The notes under the pieces: generated by a model
Databases searched by the model: none
The model's input: only the letters and a program-made list of their open reading frames with translations
Told to the model about the DNA's origin: nothing
Made by a program: the position numbers and the translations under genes
Shown: in pieces, positions 7,703 to 15,998 of the stretch
How positions within the stretch are numbered: position 1 is the stretch's first letter
Layout: every line of letters begins with the position of its first letter
Source of the DNA: Bacillus sp. FJAT-25509
Lineage (GTDB): Bacteria; Bacillota; Bacilli; Bacillales; Bacillaceae_G
NCBI RefSeq assembly: GCF_001420605.1
Contig: NZ_LJIZ01000019.1
Location: forward strand, 1-64,000
Length of the DNA stretch: 64,000 bases
Direction: 5' to 3'

Positions 7703-7930
7703 TTATTATTGTAAACTTGCTACATAGTGGCAATTTAATTAAATGATTATGGTTTTAGAGTTTATCAGAGTTAAAATACCTATCTTCAAGATAGAAAAAC
7801 GTAAAGGTAGATTTTATTATCACTACTTTATTAATCTATTTTATTCTAAATTAATCGTAAGTTAAAACCTTCAAAGCCTTAGATTTGGTTCAGACAGAAG
7901 TGGAATATTTGCAATATTAATAGATTAAAA

Positions 7931-7960
7931 AAAGATGCCTAATTAGGTATCTTTTTTTTA
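7931..7960 (+). terminator. terminator after gntR-brnQ-puuD operon
   Basis: AAAGATGCCT and AGGTATCTTT form a stem (one G-U pair) around AATT, followed by a run of seven T. Confidence 0.75.
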
Positions 7961-7994
7961 TATACTAATAAAATCCCTAAAGTTGAACTCTCTT

Positions 7995-8036
7995 TAATAC
8001 AAATATAATTAACGATCGCATGCAATAGTTGTATTA
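7995..8036. repeat. palindromic intergenic element, copy 6
   Basis: The outer arms TAATACAA (7995-8002) and TTGTATTA (8029-8036) are perfect. The centre reads ATCGCATGCAATAG, keeping the GCATGC core. Confidence 0.6.
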
Positions 8037-8240
8037 TCTGAACCATGTAACACTAATTTTTTTCTAGTTGGCTTTAAAGCTGAAAAAGAGTGTATTCGAT
8101 AATGCAAAGTATTGTATAAATTGGAAGGAAATGTAATAAAGTATAAATGTAAACTCAATTAAGGATAGTAAATACATTTTATTTACTTTCAAACACAATT
8201 TGGCAAAAAGAGTTACACGCCTTGGGGTATAGATTAGTAG

Positions 8241-8270
8241 TTGACTCTTTGTATGTTCAACTAGTATAGA
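8241..8270 (+). promoter_or_regulatory. candidate sigma-A promoter of yerD-like gene
   Basis: TTGACT (8241-8246) and TATAGA (8265-8270) with an 18-base spacer, about 75 bases before the coding start. Confidence 0.45.
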
Positions 8271-8347
8271 TATGTTAACAATTAAAGTGAAGTATTTTAA
8301 TTTAATATAATGTAACGTTACCGAACTTTTGCGAGGGGGAAATATAA

Positions 8348-9943
8348 TTGAATATAACAAATGTATTAATTATCCTTGGATTCATTTTTTTTGCCTTAAT
8401 ATTTACAGTTTTAATAATAGGTACACTATATTTGTTTTTTATAGATCGAAAACAGAAGCAGCATCCAATACTCCGTAATTATCCAGTAATCGGACGAGCT
8501 AGGTACTTCTTAGAAACTATTGGACCTGAGTTACGTCAGTATTTATTTAACAATGACCGAGAAGGTAAACCTTTTTCAAGAGATGAATATGAGCATATTG
8601 TCAAAAAAGCAAAATATAAACGAGATGTCCTTGGGTTTGGATCTAAAAGAGATTTTGAAGATAAAGGGTATTATATTAGTAATTCGATGTTCCCTAAACT
8701 GTCAGAAGAATTAAAAATGGACCAGGAAATAAACGTAACAACAAATCGATATTTATTGATAAAAGAGCCTTTATTTACACAGAAGGAAGAACGATTAGAG
8801 GAGAATGATTCACTTGCATATTTGTTGGATGATAGTGATGCAATTGTAATAGGTAAAAACACGAAGTATCCATTTATTGTAAAAGGCCAGATTGGAATGT
8901 CTGCAATGAGCTATGGATCTTTAGGTGAAAATGCTATTACTGCACTCTCAGAGGGATTGGCAATTGCAAAGGGGACATGGATGAATACAGGTGAAGGTGG
9001 TTTGTCGGAATACCATCTAAAGGGTGGCGTAGATATTATCATGCAAATTGGCCCAGGTTTATTTGGTGTTAGAGATCGTGAGGGGAATTTTAATTGGGAT
9101 GCCTTGATAGAAAAAAGTAAAATTCCTGAAGTGAAAGCTTTTGAACTTAAATTAGCTCAAGGTGCTAAAGCACGTGGTGGGCATATTGATGGGGAAAAGG
9201 TAACTGAGGAAATTGCAAGAATAAGAATGGTAGAACCTTATAAATCTATTGATAGTCCTAATCGTTTTCGAGAGTTTCAGGACTTTCCTTCTTTGTTTGA
9301 CTTTATGGAACAGATCCGAGAACAAACAGGAAAACCAGTAGGAATGAAAGTGGTTATTGGTAGTAGTCATGAAGCGGATGAATTAGTAAAACATATAAAA
9401 AGTACTGGGAAGGGTCCTGACTTTATTACTGTAGACGGTGGTGAAGGGGGGACGGGTGCCACATACCAGGAACTGGCAGATAGTGTAGGGTTGCCAATTA
9501 AGTCTGCATTACCATTATTGGATAATGCTTTAAGAAAATATGGTGTACGTGATCAAGTTAAAATAATAGCTTCAGGAAAATTATTTTCGCCAGATCGAGT
9601 AGCGATTGCACTAGCAATGGGAGCTGATCTTGTTAATATCGCAAGAGGATTTATGATTACAATCGGTTGTATTCAAGCATTAAAATGCCACTCCAATGCA
9701 TGTCCAGTCGGTGTGGCCACAACAGATCCTGATTTACAAAAAGCCCTTGTCATTGATGAAAAAAAATATCGAACAGCGAATTATCTAATTTCAATGCGAG
9801 AAGGTTTATTCCGATTAGCTGCCGCCGCGGGTCTAGATTCCCCTGTCCACTTTCAAAGGGAACATGTCGTTTATAAAGATGAAAAAGGGAAAGTGTGGTC
9901 ACTGAAGGAAATTTATCAATCAATTGTAGAAAACGTAGATTAA
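8348..9943 (+). CDS. glutamate-synthase-like FMN/Fe-S protein (YerD type)
   Basis: 531 residues. A membrane anchor at about residues 5-30 is followed by the central/FMN-binding barrel of glutamate synthase, including GQIGMSAMSYGSLGENAITA, QGAKARGGHIDG and DGGEGGTGATY. The three Cys of a 3Fe-4S site lie in CIQALKCHSNACPVG (C-x5-C-x4-C). There is no glutaminase domain, so it is not a full glutamate synthase. B. subtilis YerD has the same build and an undefined substrate. The TTG start at 8348 follows GAGGGGG. It is a single gene with its own promoter and terminator. Confidence 0.85.
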   Translation: MNITNVLIILGFIFFALIFTVLIIGTLYLFFIDRKQKQHPILRNYPVIGRARYFLETIGPELRQYLFNNDREGKPFSRDEYEHIVKKAKYKRDVLGFGSKRDFEDKGYYISNSMFPKLSEELKMDQEINVTTNRYLLIKEPLFTQKEERLEENDSLAYLLDDSDAIVIGKNTKYPFIVKGQIGMSAMSYGSLGENAITALSEGLAIAKGTWMNTGEGGLSEYHLKGGVDIIMQIGPGLFGVRDREGNFNWDALIEKSKIPEVKAFELKLAQGAKARGGHIDGEKVTEEIARIRMVEPYKSIDSPNRFREFQDFPSLFDFMEQIREQTGKPVGMKVVIGSSHEADELVKHIKSTGKGPDFITVDGGEGGTGATYQELADSVGLPIKSALPLLDNALRKYGVRDQVKIIASGKLFSPDRVAIALAMGADLVNIARGFMITIGCIQALKCHSNACPVGVATTDPDLQKALVIDEKKYRTANYLISMREGLFRLAAAAGLDSPVHFQREHVVYKDEKGKVWSLKEIYQSIVENVD

Positions 9944-10006
9944 AAAATGTATTGGAATTTCAAAGTTGACAACTTCAAATTGAATGAACCAATTTAATAG
10001 CTGAAC

Positions 10007-10042
10007 AAAGATAGACTACTTAGGTAGTCTATCTTTATTTTA
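10007..10042 (+). terminator. terminator after yerD-like gene
   Basis: A perfect 13-bp stem (10007-10019 with 10024-10036) around TTAG, then ATTTTAAA. Confidence 0.8.
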
Positions 10043-10124
10043 AACAGTATAAAGAAAATGAATAGCAATTTGAATGATATTAACTAAATATGGTGTCATC
10101 TTTTTTACTCTAAATATGACTGCT

Positions 10125-10156
10125 TAGGTGACTATCGCATGTGTTAGTAGCGTTAA
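10125..10156. repeat. palindromic intergenic element, copy 7 (degenerate)
   Basis: GTGACTATCGCATGTGTTAG keeps the centre and inner arms of the family; the outer arms are eroded. It touches the stop codon of the minus-strand GNAT gene. Confidence 0.5.
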
Positions 10157-10623
10157 CAAATTTTTTTATAACTAACAAGTGTAATATTTTCATTTAATCG
10201 TATTGTTTCTCCATTAAGTCTATAACCTACTTTTTCGTATAAATAACAATTACGTTTTTCTTCTAAAATTGTTTTTAATTCCCAAGTAGTTGCCTGTGGA
10301 AATTGTTCCTCGATTAACTGGATAGCTTTCTGGGCAATTCCCAATCCTTGGTATTCTGGTAAAATAAACATTGGACTGATCCAAAATTTAGTTTCTTCTT
10401 TCCAATAGATACAAATTGCTCCTACAAGAGCATCATTATAATAAATTTTATAAAAACCACCAGAAGAATAGTTAATTCTCCTAATAACATTTTCAATCGG
10501 TTCATTTGCTGGATTAGTATTGTAATCTTTATATTTCTCTAATAATGGCATAAAGGCTTTCACTTGCATTTCGAAAATTACTTGTGCATCTGCGTCTGTT
10601 GCTTTGTCTAATCTTATTTTCAT
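10153..10623 (-). CDS. GNAT-family N-acetyltransferase
   Basis: 156 residues of a GNAT fold. The acetyl-CoA loop is in FILPEYQGLGIAQKAIQLIE near residues 90-110, and the C-terminal part has NCYLYEKVGYRLNGETI. The acceptor substrate is unknown. The ATG at 10623 follows GAGGTG. It lies alone on the minus strand, flanked on both sides by palindromic repeat copies. Confidence 0.8.
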   Translation of the reverse strand: MKIRLDKATDADAQVIFEMQVKAFMPLLEKYKDYNTNPANEPIENVIRRINYSSGGFYKIYYNDALVGAICIYWKEETKFWISPMFILPEYQGLGIAQKAIQLIEEQFPQATTWELKTILEEKRNCYLYEKVGYRLNGETIRLNENITLVSYKKIC

Positions 10624-10688
10624 TGTCTCGCACCTCTGAATATTTTAGTTCCAATTATTGAATTCTATATTATTTCTCGTTGTCCTTG

Positions 10689-10715
10689 TTGAGCTAAAGT
10701 ATCGCTTTAGTTCAA
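10689..10715. repeat. palindromic intergenic element, copy 8, supplying a stop codon
   Basis: TTGAGCTAAAG and CTTTAGTTCAA form an 11-bp stem with one G-U pair around TATCG. On the minus strand its arm reads TTGAACTAA, and this provides the last codons and the TAA stop of the phosphatase-like gene. Confidence 0.65.
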
Positions 10716-11183
10716 TAAGCTTTTCATTTCCTTTAATTCGATGTTGCTTAATATAGTTGGAATAGCACGATTAATATAATTAACTAACTGTTTCATTTGC
10801 TCAAAAAAATGCTCATTGTTAGGTTCGCCAATATTGACTGCTGTTTGTAGACCGTTATAAACCTCGTTAAATAAATAAATATCACGATTATACTGTCGCT
10901 TGATAAATTCTCTATGTAATTCACTCATACCAATAATAAGATCGAACTTATCAAAGCAAGATTCATCAAATTGTAATCGATTGAACCCAGTAGTATCAAT
11001 TCCCATCTCATTCATTATATTAAAATGAATTGTAGAGTATTTACTAATATCACTATTAGCCCTAATACCCGCAGATGCCACTTTAACCGATGTGTTATTC
11101 GTTTTTTGCAGATGATCTTTCATACAAAATTCAGCAATTACGCTTCTAGTAAAATTGTCGGTACAAACAAATAGAATGTTCAT
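10707..11183 (-). CDS. low-molecular-weight protein-tyrosine-phosphatase-like protein with altered catalytic loop
   Basis: 158 residues matching the LMW-PTP/arsenate-reductase fold from MNILFVC onward. The P-loop reads CTDNFTRS instead of the usual CTGNxCRS: the nucleophile Cys8 and Arg14 remain, but the first loop Gly is Asp. The usual general-acid DP motif appears as GEPNNEHF, with Glu in place of Asp. It may therefore have changed activity or be a binding protein. The start has a modest GGAGGGG 7 bases upstream. A palindromic repeat forms its 3' end. Confidence 0.7.
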   Translation of the reverse strand: MNILFVCTDNFTRSVIAEFCMKDHLQKTNNTSVKVASAGIRANSDISKYSTIHFNIMNEMGIDTTGFNRLQFDESCFDKFDLIIGMSELHREFIKRQYNRDIYLFNEVYNGLQTAVNIGEPNNEHFFEQMKQLVNYINRAIPTILSNIELKEMKSLLN

Positions 11184-11278
11184 TGTTACTCCCCTCCATA
11201 AAACCTTAATACCCCTTTATTTATCAAAAAAATTATTTTTATTATAGCATTCCTTATGTAACTAAACTGCCATTTACT

Positions 11279-11449
11279 TCAATAAAAAAAACTGCAATTA
11301 AGCAGTGGTGTTATGGAAGGATCTTGTCGATACTCCATGAGTGAGTTGAATACAACAATTGTAGCGAATATTATACCTCTTGTTGGTACCAAAAATGACA
11401 AGATTACCAATATTAAAGCTAGTTTTGACTTAGTGATTTTTTCTTTCAT
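11279..11449 (-). CDS. 56-residue small membrane protein, coupled to VanZ gene
   Basis: The ATG overlaps the stop of the upstream VanZ gene as TAATG, so translation is probably coupled. The peptide starts with the charged MKEKITKSK, has a hydrophobic stretch LALILVILSFLVPTRGIIFA running into TIVVF, and ends in a short polar tail. The last codons (LLNCSFFY) are encoded by the terminator hairpin and its T run, so the original gene may have been longer. I do not recognise a family. Confidence 0.5.
   Translation of the reverse strand: MKEKITKSKLALILVILSFLVPTRGIIFATIVVFNSLMEYRQDPSITPLLNCSFFY
11284..11306 (-). terminator. terminator of the minus-strand vanZ operon
   Basis: On the minus strand ACTGC pairs with GCAGT around TTAATT and is followed by a run of T. 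It overlaps the end of the 56-residue gene. Confidence 0.65.
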
Positions 11450-12108
11450 TAAATTCTAGCCTCTTTTCTACTCTGTATTAAATATTTTTTTAATACCAAT
11501 AAAATCCCTAAGATAACACCCATAGAATTTAATATAATATCGTCTATGTCAAAACTTCCAACTTCATATTTTGTTTGACAGAATTCTAATGAAGTTACTA
11601 ACAAAAAGCATAAGAAGAATAGATAAATATGCTTTACTAGTTTATGTAAACAATAATAAAGAATTGCTCCAAGTGGAATAAAGATAACAATATTTCCTAA
11701 TAAATTAGACACTTTATAGATTAAATCCGTTTTACTAGTTAAAAACCAATAGATGGTTTTAAAGGGAATAAAGTTATTTTTATAAAAGTTTCCTAGAGAA
11801 TTTCGTGAAAATAAAATAGAAATTACAAAAACAATATATGAAATTACAAATATACTAAATCCGAATTTACTAATGTGAATTTTTTTATACTTAATATAAT
11901 GTAGTATCACATTTAAGATTGTATTAAATGTTAAGAACAAACAAATAAACACACTGTAAAAAAATACTTCACTAGCATTTGGAACTACTCTCGATAATAT
12001 TTCACCAAGAAATACTCGCATTAATACAAATGCAACCATAATTGAGATGATTAATGTTATAGCTAGTGGTAAAGCAAGACATATTGCACCAATAATTCTC
12101 TTTTTCAT
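11449..12108 (-). CDS. VanZ-family membrane protein
   Basis: 219 residues with about six hydrophobic segments. VanZ signatures are present: NFIPFKTIYW, LLGNIVIFIPLG near residue 140, and the C-terminal SLEFCQTKYEVGSFDIDDII followed by LNSMGVILG. VanZ-like proteins are linked to low-level teicoplanin resistance and cell-envelope functions; the precise role is unknown. GGGGAAAG lies just before the ATG at 12108. A second VanZ family gene lies at 23894-24469. Confidence 0.8.
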   Translation of the reverse strand: MKKRIIGAICLALPLAITLIISIMVAFVLMRVFLGEILSRVVPNASEVFFYSVFICLFLTFNTILNVILHYIKYKKIHISKFGFSIFVISYIVFVISILFSRNSLGNFYKNNFIPFKTIYWFLTSKTDLIYKVSNLLGNIVIFIPLGAILYYCLHKLVKHIYLFFLCFLLVTSLEFCQTKYEVGSFDIDDIILNSMGVILGILLVLKKYLIQSRKEARI

Positions 12109-12617
12109 AAAACTTTCCCCATTTCCATATTACCCAATAAAATTTTATCAGAACTATTCGTAAATTACCATATTTTTCCATTTCCACCCTGCACATTCTA
12201 TAAAGTTACAAAAAAGTAAAACTATCTTGAGCAGGCATTAAAATCTCCTCCAAATATATAAAAGGGGGAGATTTATTTGTGCAATAAATTAAGAGTTTTA
12301 AATGCTTTCAATATAACCAATGTACTCTTCCTATTTAAAAAGCACCGATTTTTATTAAGGGAATTTTAAGGTACACAATCCAAAATGAGCTTATCAAATG
12401 AAATTAGGAGGAGTAAAAAAATAAATAAAACAAGCTCTAATACAAACTTCCAATAGTAGAGTATGTTTGCTGTATAAACGCAAGGTAAGCCCTGGTTTTC
12501 TTAAAATGGTTACAAGATATTAGAGGTTCTGAGGATATGCGGGATCGAATGAATCTCGTTAAGAATAATCGGGTATATATTCATATCAAACTCAATGATG
12601 GAGAGGAGAAAAGAAAA
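12109..12617. other. 509-bp gene-free stretch
   Basis: A terminator-like hairpin lies at 12241-12274. An isolated AGGAGGAG at 12405 is followed by no usable start codon. The bases from 12537 can be read as an extension of the efflux adaptor, but I treat them as leader because the better start is at 12618. Confidence 0.4.
12241..12274. terminator. hairpin between vanZ and efflux operons
   Basis: AAATCTCCTCC pairs with GGGGGAGATTT (one G-U pair) across a 12-base loop, followed by ATTTG. Confidence 0.45.
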
Positions 12618-13871
12618 TTGAAAAAGTGGGTTATTATTTCAGTTATTGTTGTTGCTGTTGGAGGAGGAAGTGGTTGGTTCATATATAGTAAGAGTCAAGC
12701 AAATCAAGCCCAAAATGTGATGGCTACAGCACAAACAATTACGGCACAAAAAGGAAATTTAGAAGTAGCTGTTACTGGGTCGGGTTCGGTAACTGCCAAT
12801 ACTGATGAAGATGTTACTGCGGCAAATACAATTCTAGTTGTGGATAGTGTAAGTGTTTCATCTGGAGAATCAGTAGATAAAGGTGACACACTTGTAACAT
12901 TTAAAAATGGTGATGTTGTTACGGCTCCAAAAGATGGAGAAATTACAAAGGTTTATGTAAGTGGCGGTAGCGGAGCTTCACAAGGAAAAGTACTAATTCG
13001 TATGGAAGATGAAGATGGAGTTACATTAGCAATTACAAGAGAAGATAGTGGCAGTTCCTCAAATAATTCTAGTACTGGAAACACTGGAGGTAGTAGTTTA
13101 GTAGCGGATACTGTATATGTAAAAGAAGGATCAGTTGTAAAAGAAGGTGCATCACTTGTGAAATTTACAGATGGTAGTGTTTTACAAGCACCAGTTGCTG
13201 GAACAATTACTAGTCTTGCTGTTAATAGTGGAGATTCTGTACAAAGTTCTGCGACAGTTGCGCATATAACAAATTACAGTTCTTTGGAAACAACGATTAG
13301 TGTTGATGAATTAGATATTCCAAAAGTAAAGGTTGGACAGTCAGTAAAAATAACTGCAAGTGCTTTTGAAGGTGAATCATTCGATGGGATTGTAACGAAG
13401 GTAGCAAATGAAGGCACATCGACAAATGGCGTTTCAACATTTGATGTAACTGTAAAAATTAAAAATCCAAAAAGTTTGAAAATTGGTATGTCAACAGAAG
13501 CAAGTATTTTAATCCAAAGTAAAGCAGACGCGCTATATGTTCCAGTAGAAGCAGTGTATAAAAATGGAGATGAAAAATATGTACTTGTTCCTACTTCAAC
13601 AGACGATTCTGGAGAATCCACTAAGAAAGTTACAGTAAAAACTGGTATTACAAATGATACGAATGTAGAAATTACAAGTGGATTAAGTGAAGGAGAATCT
13701 GTTGAAATTCCGAGCGTTCAATCTAGAGGTAATTCTGGTGGATTTATGATGCAAGGTGGCGGATTCCAAGGTGGTGGATTCTCTGGCGGCGGATTCTCCG
13801 GTGGTGGATTCGAACGTGGCGGAAACTTCGGAGGTAAAAACCAAACAGGTGGCGGACAAGGAGGTAAATAA
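12618..13871 (+). CDS. efflux adaptor (HlyD/MacA-YknX type membrane fusion protein)
   Basis: About 417 residues from the TTG at 12618, which follows GGAGAGGAG and opens with the signal-anchor KKWVIISVIVVAVGGGSGWF. Two lipoyl/biotinyl-like segments follow (near DEDVTAANTILVVDSVSVSS and SLVADTVYVKEGSVVKEGAS), then the beta-barrel domain. The C-terminus is an unusual glycine-rich tail with repeats of GGGFSGGGF. A longer reading from ATG 12537 adds 27 hydrophilic residues before the anchor and lacks a ribosome binding site. It is the first gene of an adaptor-ATPase-permease operon. Confidence 0.8.
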   Translation: MKKWVIISVIVVAVGGGSGWFIYSKSQANQAQNVMATAQTITAQKGNLEVAVTGSGSVTANTDEDVTAANTILVVDSVSVSSGESVDKGDTLVTFKNGDVVTAPKDGEITKVYVSGGSGASQGKVLIRMEDEDGVTLAITREDSGSSSNNSSTGNTGGSSLVADTVYVKEGSVVKEGASLVKFTDGSVLQAPVAGTITSLAVNSGDSVQSSATVAHITNYSSLETTISVDELDIPKVKVGQSVKITASAFEGESFDGIVTKVANEGTSTNGVSTFDVTVKIKNPKSLKIGMSTEASILIQSKADALYVPVEAVYKNGDEKYVLVPTSTDDSGESTKKVTVKTGITNDTNVEITSGLSEGESVEIPSVQSRGNSGGFMMQGGGFQGGGFSGGGFSGGGFERGGNFGGKNQTGGGQGGK

Positions 13872-14590
13872 TGACTAACTTAGGGCCGATTATTCAAATT
13901 AAAAATATGACGAAAATGTATGAACTTGGCGGAGAAACAGTAATGGCTCTTCAGAGTGTATCTCTTGATATCCAAAAGGGTGACTTTATATCAGTCATCG
14001 GTCCATCAGGTTCAGGGAAGTCAACATTCATGAACATGATTGGATGCTTAGATCGACCTGATTCTGGGAGATATTTGATTGATAATGAAGATGTAGGGCA
14101 AATGAAGAGCTCGCAACTAGCGACTATACGGAATGAAAAAATTGGATTTATATTTCAAAATTTCAATCTTATACCAAAGTTAACTGCGGTAGAAAATGTA
14201 GAGCTTCCTCTCATTTATAGAGGGATGAAAACGGCAGAACGAAGAGAAGTTGCTCTTTCGGCGTTAAAAAAGGTAGGACTAGTAGATCGAGCGAATCATT
14301 TACCTACACAATTATCAGGGGGGCAGCAGCAGCGTGTCGCAATTGCGCGTGCCCTTGCTGGAAGCCCTCCTATTTTACTGGCAGATGAACCGACTGGTGC
14401 TCTTGATAGTAAAACAAGTAAAGAAATTTTGGAGATTATGAATTTGTTAAATGAACAAGGGCATACGATTATTTTAATTACACATGATCTAGATGTAGCA
14501 AAACAAGCAAGTCGTGTTGTCCGAATTCATGATGGCCAGTTATACGAGAATGGGGGTGAATGGTTTGCAGACACTGAAAATGGCGCTTAA
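13871..14590 (+). CDS. ABC exporter ATPase (MacB/LolD/YknY type)
   Basis: 239 residues with Walker A GPSGSGKST near residue 43, the signature LSGGQQQRVAIARAL near 148, Walker B ILLADEPTGALD and H-loop ITHD. The ATG overlaps the adaptor stop codon (TAATG), so the two are translationally coupled. It energises the permease encoded downstream; the exported substrate is probably a peptide, lipid or antimicrobial, as in YknXYZ-type systems. Confidence 0.9.
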   Translation: MTNLGPIIQIKNMTKMYELGGETVMALQSVSLDIQKGDFISVIGPSGSGKSTFMNMIGCLDRPDSGRYLIDNEDVGQMKSSQLATIRNEKIGFIFQNFNLIPKLTAVENVELPLIYRGMKTAERREVALSALKKVGLVDRANHLPTQLSGGQQQRVAIARALAGSPPILLADEPTGALDSKTSKEILEIMNLLNEQGHTIILITHDLDVAKQASRVVRIHDGQLYENGGEWFADTENGA

Positions 14591-15719
14591 GAGCATTAAT
14601 GGGAATAAAGTAAGAGCATTCCTAATGATGCTAGGGATAATTATCGGTGTAGCCTCCGTTATTGTTATGGTTGCAATCGGACAAGGATCAACGAAAGAAG
14701 TACAAGATCAAATTGGAAGTTTAGGTACAAATGTATTAACAGTAAGTGTTACTGGTTCAGATGTTACCTTTAAAGAAGATGATGCCAATCAACTTAAAGA
14801 TGTCAACGGTGTAGAAGCAATTGCTCCGACTGTTTCTGGAAGAGTAACTGCCAAGAATGGACAAACGAACGCACAAGTGTCTGTGACAGGAACGACTTCA
14901 CCTTATTTAAAAGTTCGTGATTTGGAGCTACAATCAGGGCGATTTATCGCAGACTTAGATAATGATAATCACTCGAAAATAGCAGTACTTGGATCAAGCA
15001 CAGCACAAACATTATTCGGTTTTGGAAATCCAGTTGGCCAATCCGTAAAAGTGAACGGTACTTCATTTAGAGTTGTTGGGGTACTTCAATCAGTTGGTAG
15101 TTCGTTAGGTTCAAGTGGAGACAGTACAATCATTGTTCCTCTTAGCACAGCGCAACGCTTGGCATCTACTACTACAATTGGATCTGTCTATGTAAAAGTA
15201 GAAAATGAAAATATGGTTAATTTTGTACAACGTAGAATTGAACAAAAGATGTTTACGATTATTGGTGATGAAGATAGCTATAGCGTTTCGAGTCCTGAAG
15301 ATTTAATGGAAACAGCTTCATCAGTTAATGAAACAATGACATTAATGCTAGGCGGAAGTGCTGCAATCTCACTTATTGTTGGTGGTATCGGTATTATGAA
15401 TATTATGCTTGTATCAGTTTCAGAACGCACAAAGGAAATCGGTATTCGAAAAGCAATTGGAGCAAAACGTGGAAGTATTCTTCTTCAGTTCCTAATTGAA
15501 TCAATGGTATTAAGTTCACTTGGAGGGATTATAGGAGTTGGAATAGGCGTAATAAGTGCCAAAATATTTACTATAACGACAGGAACTACAATTGCATATT
15601 CCATTCCGGTTATGCTGTTATCATTTGTATTCTCTTTATTAGTTGGAATCGTATTTGGTGTTTTTCCAGCAAATAAAGCGTCTAAGCTTGATCCAATTCA
15701 AGCACTTCGATATGAATAG
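14565..15719 (+). CDS. ABC exporter permease (MacB/FtsX-like)
   Basis: About 384 residues. The first membrane helix is in AFLMMLGIIIGVASVIVMVA. A large extracellular MacB-type core domain follows, then three C-terminal FtsX helices including GGSAAISLIVGGIGIMNIML and the EIGIRKAIGAK loop. I chose the TTG at 14565 (GGGGGTG 6 bases upstream), which overlaps the ATPase gene by 26 bases; an upstream frame from 14514 lacks a start signal. It completes the tripartite operon, whose terminator lies 12 bases after the stop. Confidence 0.85.
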   Translation: MQTLKMALKSINGNKVRAFLMMLGIIIGVASVIVMVAIGQGSTKEVQDQIGSLGTNVLTVSVTGSDVTFKEDDANQLKDVNGVEAIAPTVSGRVTAKNGQTNAQVSVTGTTSPYLKVRDLELQSGRFIADLDNDNHSKIAVLGSSTAQTLFGFGNPVGQSVKVNGTSFRVVGVLQSVGSSLGSSGDSTIIVPLSTAQRLASTTTIGSVYVKVENENMVNFVQRRIEQKMFTIIGDEDSYSVSSPEDLMETASSVNETMTLMLGGSAAISLIVGGIGIMNIMLVSVSERTKEIGIRKAIGAKRGSILLQFLIESMVLSSLGGIIGVGIGVISAKIFTITTGTTIAYSIPVMLLSFVFSLLVGIVFGVFPANKASKLDPIQALRYE

Positions 15720-15730
15720 AACGAATAAAG

Positions 15731-15773
15731 AGGTTGTCCCAAAAGTAAAACTTTTAAGGGGCACCCTTTTTTT
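15731..15773 (+). terminator. terminator of efflux operon
   Basis: The inner stem AAAAGT/ACTTTT lies inside an outer, imperfect GGTTGTCCC/GGGGCACC stem, followed by CCTTTTTTT. Confidence 0.75.
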
Positions 15774-15895
15774 GTTTAAAAAGGTTTTTGATAGATTAAT
15801 CTTCTTTTCGCTTTCAAAAAAAATAGATTCGTTATTAAGTTGATTAACTAATAAAATAGTATTTTAGGTTTCTATTCAAAAATGTCAGAATAGTC

Positions 15896-15918
15896 TATAA
15901 TTATGGTCGTAACCTGAA
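15896..15918 (+). promoter_or_regulatory. promoter -10 with operator, M20/DMT/regulator operon
   Basis: TATAAT (15896-15901) overlaps TTATGGTCGTAACCTGAA, an imperfect inverted repeat TTATGGT-CGTA-ACCTGAA. The same arrangement, TATAGT then TTATGGTCATAACCATAA, occurs before the gene at 19611. Confidence 0.6.
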
Positions 15919-15998
15919 TTCAACCGTAAATAGTATAGTGTATTGGTCTCGTTAGGAAAAAAGTATTAATACAACCCAATTAATAAGGAGGCAATGAC

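Larger units (their letters stand above)
7703..8347. other. 645-bp gene-free stretch
   Basis: No plausible gene. It holds a terminator at 7931-7960, a palindromic repeat copy at 7995-8036 and a candidate promoter at 8241-8270, listed separately. A minus-strand open frame at 8064-8360 has no coding character. Confidence 0.4.

Noticed and set aside
8064-8360. Minus-strand 98-residue frame before the yerD-like gene
   Set aside because: Overlaps a promoter and repeat region, has no ribosome binding site and looks like AT-rich chance coding.
12385-12456. 23-residue ORF before the efflux operon
   Set aside because: No ribosome binding site at its ATG; the AGGAGGAG lies inside the frame, not before it.
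15643-15843. Small ORF at the end of the efflux permease
   Set aside because: Reads through the terminator hairpin in another frame; chance frame.
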